From the NCBI GenBank assembly GCA_028825345.1, contig JAPKAJ010000172.1, positions 1 through 5,149 of the forward strand: 5,149 bases of DNA, in the 5' to 3' direction. The notes beneath the pieces were generated by a model, which was not told where the DNA came from, made no database searches, and saw nothing but the letters and a program-made list of their open reading frames with translations. Each line of letters begins with the position of its first letter. Position 1 is the stretch's first letter. A program made the position numbers and the translations under genes. Positions 1 through 5,149 of this stretch are shown here, piece by piece. This DNA is from Arenicellales bacterium. Its GTDB lineage: Bacteria > Pseudomonadota > Gammaproteobacteria > Arenicellales > UBA868.

Positions 1-107
1 GGCCCGAAGCAGTAGCGCAACTCGGGCGATCACTGCAAAAACTCTACGCTACCCAAAAGCCTGCGCCCAAAGGCTCACAGTAACCAGCGCTGACATACGG
101 TCGTCCT

Positions 108-305
108 TCAGTCTTTTGCCCAATCCGCAGCGTGATCCGTGGTCTGATTCTGCCCGTCTTCAAATCCCACTGAGTAGGCTGTGCTGACGCGCTGCTCCTC
201 ACGCCGGGGGTTGCCCAGGTATCCCCCAACCCAACCCTGTAGATAATCCGGGTCTACACCCATGTTCTCAAGTTGGTTAACGGTCTCGTAGTAGGTGCTG
301 TTCAT
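108..305 (-). CDS. Small 65-residue protein of unknown function downstream of soxB
   Basis: I do not recognise this gene with certainty. The 65-residue product begins MNSTYYETVNQLENMGVDPD, is acidic and rich in glutamine and asparagine, and has no signal peptide, membrane segment or cysteine, so it is likely cytoplasmic. Visible patterns are YLQGWVGGYLGNPRREEQR (residues 22-40) and AYSVGFEDGQNQTTD (43-57), suggesting two short helices joined by a charged turn. AAGG lies about eight bases before the ATG, and codon use resembles the sox genes. It lies on the sox strand, 145 bases after soxB. The repeated aromatic and glycine pattern (GW, GF.DG) loosely recalls ribosome modulation factor, but that is only an impression. 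It does not look like SoxK, the third SoxAX subunit, because that protein is exported. It is likely a real gene, but its role is unknown. Confidence 0.6.
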   Translation of the reverse strand: MNSTYYETVNQLENMGVDPDYLQGWVGGYLGNPRREEQRVSTAYSVGFEDGQNQTTDHAADWAKD

Positions 306-450
306 ATGGAAGGCCTTGTAAATAACTGGAAACCAAAATCGGATTATTACATCCTCGAACGCTCAACCGGCATACCACCGCCCGTGGGGTTTGCTATACA
401 GGCATCAGGCTTGCGTATCTGATTCACGACCCGGCTCAGGCAAGGAATCT

Positions 451-2199
451 TTACATCGCAAGATATCCGGGATTATTGGAGATACCTTTGACACGAGGCA
501 CGTTCGGGACCACATCGCGAATCACTTTGCGGTCACGCAGGTACTCACCCACCACATCCCAGATATCTGGCAGTTCATCAGGCTGGGGATTCACGCTCGC
601 CCAGCCCGCCACCTTGTATATATGTGATGGATCCAGCGGTTTGCCGTTCAGCTCCAGTGCGGACAAGCGCTCGCCGATCGGCGCCGTCGGGTTGATGGCA
701 TAACGTAACCCACCAACCCGGACCATATCGCCACCCATCTGGTAGTAGGGATCTGGATTAAAGAGATTGTCAGCAATATCCTCGAGCACCCGTTTAATGG
801 TCTCGCCGCTCATCTCAACGAGGGTAGACTTGGCGTAGGTGATTCCCGTCTGGTCCATCAACCGCTCGACCGTGATTGGGTCACCCGGCAGTACGCTGGT
901 TCCCCAGCGAAAGCCCGGGGAAAAGGCAATATCGGCACCACGCACCTCGATCAATGCATCAACAATGACCTGATCGAATGTGCCAATAAAATTGCCGCGT
1001 CGGTACAGTGTGGTTTCGGTTGTGGCCAGCACGGTATCCAACTGCTGTTTAAATGGCTCACGTGCGCCTTCGACAAGCATCGCCATCTCGGGGTCCGCTG
1101 GCAACAGGTTGGCAAATATCGGCAACAAACGAAAACGGTAATCCGCCACTTGCCCATCGCGCACATCAAGATCCATCACCGAAAGAAACTTGGTATTCGA
1201 ACCTGAATTAACAACCAGGGTCTGACCACCAGCGTTGCTGATCACACTCGGCTTAGGTATTCCGTCATGAGTGTGGCCACCAAGAATGGCATCGATCCCG
1301 GTCACCCGGGTCGCCATTTTCAGATCCACATCCATGCCGTTATGCGAAAGCACCACAACCACTTGCGCCCCTTTGGCTCTGACCTCGTCGACCATCGCCT
1401 GGCACTGTTCATCGCGAATACCAAAGCTCCAATCCTCGATCATGTAGCGCGGGTTGGCGAGCGTGGTGTAAGGAAAGGCTTGACCGATAATAGCGACCGG
1501 GATGCCGTTCATCTCACGCATGCTGTAGGGCTTGAACACCCGCCCGGAATCCTCGTCAAAGGCCGGCTTACCCTCAAAGGACGCGTCCTCGGTCAGCATA
1601 ATATTCTGTGCCAGAAATTCGATCGGGGGCAGTTCGCGCTCAATAATCTCGCGAACCCGATCCATGCCGTAGGTGAACTCCCAGTGTCCAGTCATGATGT
1701 CAACGCCCAGCAACTTGCAGGCATCAACCATATCCTGGCCCTTGGTCCACAGCGAAGTCGCAGATCCTTGCCAGGTATCACCGCCATCGAGTAGTAGGCT
1801 GTTTGGCCGTGACGCGCGTAACCGTTTGACCAGCGTTGCCAGATGAGCGAACCCGCCCACCTTGCCATACTTGTGGGCAGCAGCCTCAAAATCCAGACAG
1901 GTGAAGGCATACGCATTGGCCGATCCCGCTGGGATAGCAAAATGCTCTAAAAAGCGCTCGCCCACCACGTGCGGCGGTTGGCCAAAAGCTTTACCGATAC
2001 CAATATTGAAATTGGGTTCGCGAAAATGCACGGGCATCAACTGTGCATGACAGTCAGTAAAATGCAGCAGGGACAGATTGCCAAAGGCAGGTACGTCATA
2101 GTCTGCAGCCTCGGCAGAAGCGCTACGGCCATTGACAGCCATACCAGCAGCGCTGGCTGCCCCAAGCAAACGCATAAACTCACGTCGGGTCAAACTCAT
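451..2199 (-). CDS. soxB: SoxB, dimanganese sulfate thiohydrolase
   Basis: SoxB hydrolyses the terminal sulfone group from SoxY-bound thiosulfate and releases sulfate. It belongs to the 5'-nucleotidase/metallophosphoesterase superfamily. The 582-residue length is normal. A Tat signal (TRREFMRLLG, residues 4-13) is followed by a probable cleavage site after ASA at 29. Metal-site motifs appear in order: HFTDCH (D49, H51), LLDGGDTWQG (D138, D141), GHWEFTYG (171-178), SHNGMD (H286) and GGHTHDG (H309, H311). GHWEF in place of the GNHEF of nucleotidases is the SoxB signature, replacing the asparagine and catalytic histidine of that motif. The C-terminal half, from about residue 395, is the 5'-nucleotidase C-terminal domain, which helps form the pocket for the SoxY arm. 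The Shine-Dalgarno sequence AAAGGAG is seven bases from the ATG. The gene is separated from soxA by 254 bases that include a terminator, so it is probably a separate transcription unit. Confidence 0.97.
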   Translation of the reverse strand: MSLTRREFMRLLGAASAAGMAVNGRSASAEAADYDVPAFGNLSLLHFTDCHAQLMPVHFREPNFNIGIGKAFGQPPHVVGERFLEHFAIPAGSANAYAFTCLDFEAAAHKYGKVGGFAHLATLVKRLRASRPNSLLLDGGDTWQGSATSLWTKGQDMVDACKLLGVDIMTGHWEFTYGMDRVREIIERELPPIEFLAQNIMLTEDASFEGKPAFDEDSGRVFKPYSMREMNGIPVAIIGQAFPYTTLANPRYMIEDWSFGIRDEQCQAMVDEVRAKGAQVVVVLSHNGMDVDLKMATRVTGIDAILGGHTHDGIPKPSVISNAGGQTLVVNSGSNTKFLSVMDLDVRDGQVADYRFRLLPIFANLLPADPEMAMLVEGAREPFKQQLDTVLATTETTLYRRGNFIGTFDQVIVDALIEVRGADIAFSPGFRWGTSVLPGDPITVERLMDQTGITYAKSTLVEMSGETIKRVLEDIADNLFNPDPYYQMGGDMVRVGGLRYAINPTAPIGERLSALELNGKPLDPSHIYKVAGWASVNPQPDELPDIWDVVGEYLRDRKVIRDVVPNVPRVKGISNNPGYLAM

Positions 2200-2282
2200 A
2201 GCGCTACTCCTTTAAGTTGCGTTATTCGGACGGCCTATGGGGGAGACTTCAAGGCTAAGGAATCTGAGGTGATTTCGCCCAA

Positions 2283-2294
2283 GTGCTAAAGCAC
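2283..2294. promoter_or_regulatory. Short palindrome upstream of soxB
   Basis: GTGCT and AGCAC form a perfect five-base inverted repeat around AA, about 85 bases before the soxB ATG and between it and the terminator. The stretch from 2200 to 2347 should hold any soxB promoter, but I could not find a convincing -35/-10 pair. The palindrome may be an operator or may be chance. Confidence 0.25.
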
Positions 2295-2347
2295 GTCGCT
2301 GAACAGCAAACGGCGATCAACAGTGACTGCTCGGCGGAGTCAGGTGG

Positions 2348-2379
2348 AAAAAAACCTGGCCACAAGGGCCAGGTTTTTT
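2348..2379. terminator. Bidirectional intrinsic terminator between soxA and soxB
   Basis: CCTGGCC (2355-2361) pairs with GGCCAGG (2367-2373) around a five-base loop. The stem is flanked by seven A bases (2348-2354) and six T bases (2374-2379), which also pair with each other. This is a textbook rho-independent terminator that reads the same way on both strands. For sox transcription, coming from the right, it lies about 74 bases after the soxA stop and before soxB, so it should end most soxXYZA transcripts there. Confidence 0.88.
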
Positions 2380-2453
2380 CAGTTGTTGTTCTGGCTCGCG
2401 TCGTGCTATCTCGTGTCAGCATCCCAGACTCGGGCCAGATGAGGCGTCTTGCT

Positions 2454-3308
2454 TTACTGGCGCTGGCTCGGCACCTTGAGCGGTACGCCCGTGTTCATGA
2501 TGGCCTCGTAATACTCCAGGGCCTTGTACTCGGTGCCCTGAGCTTTGAACGGAGACGCTCGAACCTGCTTGTTACAGCCGCCGTAGCGGCGATGCATCGT
2601 TCCCCACGGTTTGCCGGACATGGACCACTTGGTGCGGTAGACCGGAAAGCCCACGCCATGACCTAAGCCCGGGCTCAGCACGTCACCGCGGACGCTGTTA
2701 CCGGAATTAGTTACGTGACAATCTGCGCAGGAGAAGTTTAACTGGCCGCGCTTGGCCCAGTAGAACTGGCGACCCTTCTCATACCAGGCCTGTGCACCCG
2801 CTGCCGAGAAATCCACCGCCATCAGCTGACCGTTGGATTGTGACTTGTAGTGGGCAATGAGTCGCGCCATCTTGCCGCGCTTGACGTTCTTTATCGGTTT
2901 TTCACCATTAGCCTTCAAACACGCGTTGAGGTCAGCCACCAGGGTGCGCAGATCATCGCTGGCGCCATCGTAGACGGGGTAGGTATTTGCCGGCGCCAGG
3001 TCACAGTCGTCAAAGCCTTTGCCATTGGCAAAAGGTGCGGACCACTCTTCCTCAGCCTTTTCCATCTCGGGTTCATAAGGGGGGAAATCCATCATCAATT
3101 CCCAGTTAGCCCGCCGATGCGCGTACTGTGGCAACACGTTAACCCCATCGACATAATCTTCCAACGCTACACCCGGAAAACGCTTCAGGAAAAATCCCTG
3201 AAACTCTGCGATGTCGTTGTTAATTTCAGCCTCGGAAATCGCCTGGGCAGTCGAAGCAGTCAGTACTGCCATGCCCATGCCGACTGCCAGTGATACCAAT
3301 TTTTTCAT
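2454..3308 (-). CDS. soxA: SoxA, monohaem-type catalytic cytochrome subunit of SoxAX
   Basis: SoxA is the catalytic cytochrome subunit of SoxAX, which joins thiosulfate to SoxY. The product has 284 residues. Residues 1-23 form a Sec signal peptide (MKKLVSLAVG..., cleavage after AQA). A single CxxCH motif, CADCH (C194, C197, H198), lies in the C-terminal domain. C245 in RYGGCNKQVR matches the family's active-site cysteine, which ligates the haem and can be modified to a persulfide. R241, four residues before it, is placed like the conserved active-site arginine. The N-terminal domain has no CxxCH; C102 and C130 are its only cysteines and may form a disulfide, so this is the monohaem form. The Shine-Dalgarno sequence is strong (GGAGGGG, about six bases from the ATG). 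It is the last gene before an intrinsic terminator and is probably co-transcribed with soxXYZ. Confidence 0.95.
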   Translation of the reverse strand: MKKLVSLAVGMGMAVLTASTAQAISEAEINNDIAEFQGFFLKRFPGVALEDYVDGVNVLPQYAHRRANWELMMDFPPYEPEMEKAEEEWSAPFANGKGFDDCDLAPANTYPVYDGASDDLRTLVADLNACLKANGEKPIKNVKRGKMARLIAHYKSQSNGQLMAVDFSAAGAQAWYEKGRQFYWAKRGQLNFSCADCHVTNSGNSVRGDVLSPGLGHGVGFPVYRTKWSMSGKPWGTMHRRYGGCNKQVRASPFKAQGTEYKALEYYEAIMNTGVPLKVPSQRQ

Positions 3309-3331
3309 CAGTCCCCTCCTCAGTATTGAGC

Positions 3332-3351
3332 TGCCGGCACCATGGCCGGCA
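3332..3351 (-). other. Intercistronic hairpin between soxZ and soxA
   Basis: TGCCGGC (3332-3338) and GCCGGCA (3345-3351) form a perfect, GC-rich seven-base stem with a six-base loop inside the 63-base soxZ-soxA gap. No U tract follows, so full termination is unlikely. It ends about ten bases before the soxA Shine-Dalgarno sequence. It may stabilise the soxXYZ part of the mRNA or set unequal amounts of SoxYZ and SoxA. Confidence 0.5.
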
Positions 3352-3371
3352 ACACTGGATGCGCTATATGT

Positions 3372-3686
3372 TTACTTGACCGCCTTTTCGACGGTGCCGG
3401 TATCACCCTTGTTGTCTGTCCAGGTAGCGCTGATCGTGTCACCAGACTTTGCGCCAGCCATAGACATGCCGATGAGCGGATTCTTGGACACGCCGGCGCC
3501 CAGATTAGCCTGAGCGACTACTGCACCGTTTACGGCAAAATCCATGGTCTGGATATAGTGCGCGGGTATCTTCTCACCTGTTTTCTTGTCCTTTCGTAGG
3601 CCCGTTTCCATGGGGTGCTTGGCAAGCACCATCACGTCGCGACCACCGGTCTTGTTCTTTTTGATCTTCATCTTGGTAGATGCCAT
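3372..3686 (-). CDS. soxZ: SoxZ, partner subunit of SoxYZ
   Basis: SoxZ forms a tight heterodimer with SoxY and helps present the carrier arm to SoxAX and SoxB. The 104-residue product matches the family in length and in conserved segments: HPMETGLRKD near residues 24-33, IPAHYIQT near 40-47, and a C-terminal beta-sandwich region including GDTISATWTDNKG (82-94). It has no signal peptide and no cysteine. This is normal for SoxZ, which is thought to cross the membrane as a passenger with Tat-targeted SoxY. GGAG lies nine bases before the ATG. The gene follows soxY by 30 bases and precedes soxA by 63, and that second gap contains a hairpin. The directly adjacent soxYZ pair is the usual arrangement and supports co-translation of the two subunits. 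Confidence 0.96.
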   Translation of the reverse strand: MASTKMKIKKNKTGGRDVMVLAKHPMETGLRKDKKTGEKIPAHYIQTMDFAVNGAVVAQANLGAGVSKNPLIGMSMAGAKSGDTISATWTDNKGDTGTVEKAVK

Positions 3687-3716
3687 CTTATTGATCTCCT
3701 ACTGAATTCTGTCGGG

Positions 3717-4187
3717 TTAACCGCCGCAACCGCCAACGGTGACTTTGACCTCCTGAGAGGCTTTGTACACCTTGCCACCTGCTTTAACGTAGCAGTTGAC
3801 TGGGGAGGTCTGACCCATTTTGACGCGGGCGCTGAACATGCCGCCGGCACTGCCAGCCGCCATCTGTAACGAGGTTACAAACGGGGAAGGGTTTTTTGCA
3901 ACCACGACCGCGATTGCCTCGACGTCTGCAAGGGAGGTCATCACCTTGATGGGTACCACGGCGCCGTTTTCGGCCTGAAGTGGCGCCTTAAGGGTGACGT
4001 CGCCACTGTCTTGGGCATCCGCTGAGCCAAAGAAAGCTTTCAGCGCGTCGGCTTCGCTCTTAGCCGTGAATGCGGCCTCGGGCCAGGCGGCTGCCAGAAC
4101 TCGAGTCGGGGCGAGCAGCCCAGCACCTGCTGCCACGGCGATCGCACCCGCGGCCATAGAGCCTTTAAGAAAAATTCTGCGTTTCAT
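3717..4187 (-). CDS. soxY: SoxY, substrate-carrying subunit of SoxYZ
   Basis: SoxY is the sulfur carrier of the pathway: intermediates are covalently held on a cysteine in a flexible C-terminal arm. The protein ends exactly in GGCGG (residues 152-156), with carrier cysteine C154, the family hallmark. The N-terminus has a twin-arginine signal (MKRRIFLKG, then an alanine-rich hydrophobic stretch), with cleavage probably near residues 32-34, so the folded SoxYZ complex would be exported by Tat. The 156-residue length is normal. A second cysteine, C132 (in SPVNCYVKAGGK), lies in the C-terminal half. This is unusual, as SoxY proteins generally rely on a single cysteine. The only recognisable Shine-Dalgarno sequence (AGAGGA) is about 12 bases before the ATG, longer than ideal. 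No alternative start upstream is possible because an in-frame TAG lies four codons before. The gene ends 30 bases before soxZ. Confidence 0.96.
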   Translation of the reverse strand: MKRRIFLKGSMAAGAIAVAAGAGLLAPTRVLAAAWPEAAFTAKSEADALKAFFGSADAQDSGDVTLKAPLQAENGAVVPIKVMTSLADVEAIAVVVAKNPSPFVTSLQMAAGSAGGMFSARVKMGQTSPVNCYVKAGGKVYKASQEVKVTVGGCGG

Positions 4188-4248
4188 GAGTCTTGTCTAT
4201 CCTCTTTTATATTCAAAATGTGTCTTATTTAATCGCCGGGGTACGTTC

Positions 4249-4262
4249 ATCCGACTACGGAT
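4249..4262 (-). other. Short stem-loop just after soxX
   Basis: ATCCG (4249-4253) and CGGAT (4258-4262) form a five-base stem with a four-base loop, about ten bases past the soxX stop in the 84-base soxX-soxY gap. It has no T tract. It may be an mRNA processing or stability element, or chance. The gap contains no further gene. Confidence 0.25.
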
Positions 4263-4271
4263 TGCTGCGGC

Positions 4272-4697
4272 CTAGATAGAGAGCAGCCAGTCCACGATAT
4301 TGTCGATGTCCTCTTCGCTAATCAACTTGTGTCGGCCGAACGGTGGCATCGAAGTATTGGGGTTTGTCGCGGTAGCGTCCCACACTCGGGCACGCAGGTC
4401 ATCGCGGTTAGGAAAGCGAGTTGCCATCGCAACCAATGGTGGTCCGATGTTGCCGCCTACAGGAAAGCCTTCAGGCCAGGGGTTAACCATTGCCTGGTGA
4501 CAGGCGAGACAGTTACCGGCCTTTCGGGTGATCGCTGTGCACCAGCCCTTAATGATGGTGTCTCCATCCTTGGCAACCTTTTTGCACTGCTTTTCTGTGG
4601 GCCAGTCACCCGCTTGTGCAGCTGGGCCATATCCAGCCGTCGCCGCAAGTACGATCGCTGCGCCAAAAGCGACCACAGCAGTCTTCAGTTTGAGCAT
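4272..4697 (-). CDS. soxX: SoxX, monohaem c-type cytochrome subunit of SoxAX
   Basis: SoxX is the small cytochrome c subunit of periplasmic SoxAX, which oxidatively couples thiosulfate to the SoxY carrier cysteine and passes electrons to the respiratory chain. The ORF is open upstream to an ATG at 4742. I chose the internal ATG at 4697 because GGAGG (4704-4708) lies six bases before it and the protein then begins MLKLKTAVVAFGAAIVL, a typical Sec signal peptide with probable cleavage after AQA at residue 29. The resulting 141-residue protein has one haem motif, CLACH (C63, C66, H67), a following GNIGPPL segment, and a probable axial methionine, M117, in NTSMPPFG. The C-terminal helix (ISEEDIDNIVDWL) is typical of class I cytochromes c. 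Two additional cysteines, C38 and C53, precede the haem site and could form a disulfide. It is the first gene of the cluster, 84 bases before soxY. The identity is well supported by context and motifs. Confidence 0.93.
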   Translation of the reverse strand: MLKLKTAVVAFGAAIVLAATAGYGPAAQAGDWPTEKQCKKVAKDGDTIIKGWCTAITRKAGNCLACHQAMVNPWPEGFPVGGNIGPPLVAMATRFPNRDDLRARVWDATATNPNTSMPPFGRHKLISEEDIDNIVDWLLSI

Positions 4698-4703
4698 GGC
4701 TAT

Positions 4704-4708
4704 CCTCC
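4704..4708 (-). promoter_or_regulatory. Ribosome binding site that sets the soxX start
   Basis: GGAGG on the minus strand lies six bases before the ATG at 4697. It supports that start over the upstream in-frame ATG at 4742, which would put a non-hydrophobic 15-residue extension ahead of the signal peptide. Confidence 0.8.
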
Positions 4709-4777
4709 AGTTACTGGTGCCGTACCTGCCAGAGTCCGGCACACTATATTTTTGAGTCCTGACAACCCCGGAACAAA

Positions 4778-4794
4778 CCCTCAGGGTATGAGGG
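4778..4794. promoter_or_regulatory. Inverted repeat at the predicted sox transcription start
   Basis: CCCTCA (4778-4783) and TGAGGG (4789-4794) form a perfect six-base inverted repeat around GGGTA. It sits immediately downstream of the candidate -10 element, over the predicted +1 region. That is a typical place for a repressor operator. Many sox clusters are controlled by a thiosulfate- or persulfide-responsive ArsR-type repressor, but I see no such gene here. It could equally be a short 5' mRNA hairpin. Confidence 0.35.
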
Positions 4795-4798
4795 CCAC

Positions 4799-4827
4799 AT
4801 TTAACTCGGGTTCTACGAGATTATCAA
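4799..4827 (-). promoter_or_regulatory. Candidate sigma70-type promoter for soxXYZA
   Basis: On the minus strand, TTGATA (4822-4827, one mismatch to TTGACA) and TTAAAT (4799-4804, four of six bases matching TATAAT) are separated by exactly 17 bases. The predicted start would be near 4792, giving a leader of about 95 bases before the soxX ATG. The site lies in AT-rich DNA directly upstream of the first sox gene. The -10 match is only moderate. Confidence 0.5.
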
Positions 4828-4917
4828 GGATTAATGATATTCTAAATTATCGAATCTTCTGATGTATGGCCTAATAGGCTTTTTCAATCAGGCTCTTGCT
4901 AATGAATTCTTACTCAC

Positions 4918-4940
4918 TTTGGGCCTAGTATTGGCCCAAA
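4918..4940. other. Strong hairpin in the region upstream of sox
   Basis: TTTGGGCC (4918-4925) and GGCCCAAA (4933-4940) form a perfect eight-base stem with a seven-base loop. There is no uninterrupted T run immediately after it on either strand, so it is not a classical intrinsic terminator. On the minus strand it lies about 110 bases past the putative upstream gene, where it could protect or end that transcript. Confidence 0.45.
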
Positions 4941-5049
4941 TCCCGTTTTCTTTGCGTCTTATCCTTTTATGGAAATTGCTTGTTGACCTCCTAGTTAAAT
5001 CTTCTAACAGCTCTAATTAACTCAATGGGTTTTAGCGATTCGGCGGCGC

Positions 5050-5148
5050 TTAGCGCGTTCCATCGCGCATCATCTGCGTTTTAATTTCCTTTATTCGTGC
5101 GCTGATGCTGGCCTCAAGATAGGCACTATCTGTACCGTAGCTGGCGGC
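5050..5148 (-). CDS. Possible C-terminal end of an unidentified gene, cut by the window edge
   Basis: A minus-strand frame is open from the window edge to a TAA at 5050-5052. It encodes 32 residues: AASYGTDSAYLEASIS at the start, then ARIKEIKTQMMRDGTR to the end. The stretch looks like a charged amphipathic helix at the end of a soluble protein. Base composition changes at its stop: this end is GC-richer, like the sox genes, while the next 300 bases are AT-rich, which fits a gene boundary. No family can be assigned from so short a piece. A second minus frame is open for only 18 codons, so the choice of frame is not certain. Confidence 0.4.
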   Translation of the reverse strand, partial: AASYGTDSAYLEASISARIKEIKTQMMRDGTR

Positions 5149-5149
5149 A

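Larger units (their letters stand above)
4743..5049. other. AT-rich intergenic region upstream of soxX
   Basis: About 300 bases lie between the putative upstream gene and the sox cluster, and soxX's own leader extends the region to 4698. No credible ORF is seen on either strand. It contains the promoter candidate at 4799-4827, an inverted repeat at 4778-4794, and a perfect hairpin at 4918-4940. It also holds a weak GCCT/AGGC stem with a T run on the plus strand (4869-4884) and a distant inverted repeat AGTTAA (4993-4998) / TTAACT (5017-5022). The AT richness contrasts with the flanking genes and fits a regulatory region. Confidence 0.7.

Noticed and set aside
1..40. Possible start of a minus-strand gene at the left edge (GTG with a hydrophobic beginning)
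   Set aside because: Only about eleven codons are visible, with no ribosome binding site. It cannot be told from chance.
58..75. AGCCT/AGGCT stem downstream of the small ORF
   Set aside because: A five-base stem with an eight-base loop and only three T bases after it on the minus strand is too weak to call as a terminator.
44..229. 61-residue minus-strand ORF
   Set aside because: It overlaps the 108-305 ORF in another frame, and its arginine- and proline-rich composition is typical of an off-frame reading.
1267..1794. 175-residue plus-strand ORF
   Set aside because: It lies wholly antisense to soxB, whose translation shows all family motifs. The plus-strand product has a histidine-rich, domain-free composition typical of a shadow frame.
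2850..3293. 147-residue plus-strand ORF
   Set aside because: It is antisense to soxA, with no recognisable domain and no convincing ribosome binding site, so it is a mirror of the real gene.
4698..4742. Upstream in-frame ATG for soxX at 4742
   Set aside because: It would add 15 polar residues before the signal peptide and would swallow the good Shine-Dalgarno sequence at 4704-4708. The ATG at 4697 fits better.
4717..4742. GTGCCG/CGGCAC inverted repeat in the soxX leader
   Set aside because: The six-base arms are 14 bases apart, with no supporting signal. It could be a weak leader hairpin, but this spacing and length can occur by chance.
4869..4884. Small plus-strand stem followed by five T bases
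   Set aside because: The stem is only about four base pairs with a three-base loop, and no plus-strand gene precedes it, so a terminator call is not supported.
4983..4995. AGGAGG on the minus strand, like a ribosome binding site
   Set aside because: No start codon lies at a usable distance, and the frames following it close quickly, so no small gene is supported.

Overview
The window carries a sulfur-oxidation (Sox) thiosulfate-oxidizing gene cluster, with every confident gene on the minus strand, so the cluster reads from right to left: soxX, soxY, soxZ, soxA, then soxB. A small unassigned gene follows. The encoded proteins carry clear family signatures: Tat motifs on SoxY and SoxB, the SoxY C-terminal GGCGG arm, CxxCH haem motifs in SoxA and SoxX, and the SoxB GHWEF and GGHTHDG metal motifs. 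The organism is most likely a sulfur-oxidizing proteobacterium. The gene order, the single-haem SoxA and the absence of soxCD fit a gammaproteobacterium, but that assignment is an inference from gene content, not a phylogeny.

Layout from right to left. The right edge (about 5050-5149) may hold the last 32 codons of an unidentified minus-strand gene. An AT-rich intergenic region of about 350 bases follows, with a strong hairpin (4918-4940), a sigma70-like promoter candidate (4799-4827) and an inverted repeat at the predicted transcription start (4778-4794). Then come soxX (4272-4697, start corrected to an internal ATG), soxY (3717-4187), soxZ (3372-3686) and soxA (2454-3308), each with its own Shine-Dalgarno sequence. 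The 63-base soxZ-soxA gap holds a GC-rich hairpin. About 74 bases past soxA there is an intrinsic terminator of bidirectional form (2348-2379). It separates soxXYZA from soxB (451-2199), so soxB is probably transcribed at least partly on its own. A 65-residue ORF (108-305) lies 145 bases beyond soxB.

How the products work together (established Sox biochemistry): all act in the periplasm. SoxYZ carries the substrate on the cysteine of the SoxY GGCGG arm. The cytochrome SoxAX oxidatively joins thiosulfate to that cysteine. SoxB hydrolyses off the terminal sulfone as sulfate. Without SoxCD, which is not in this window, the remaining sulfane sulfur is usually transferred elsewhere, often to stored sulfur or a reverse Dsr route. 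Whether soxCD lies elsewhere in the genome cannot be told from here.

I saw no transposon, CRISPR array, tRNA or rRNA, and no evidence of a wholly new system. The less ordinary points are an extra cysteine in SoxY, a cysteine pair in SoxX, the terminator that splits the cluster, and the small ORF after soxB.
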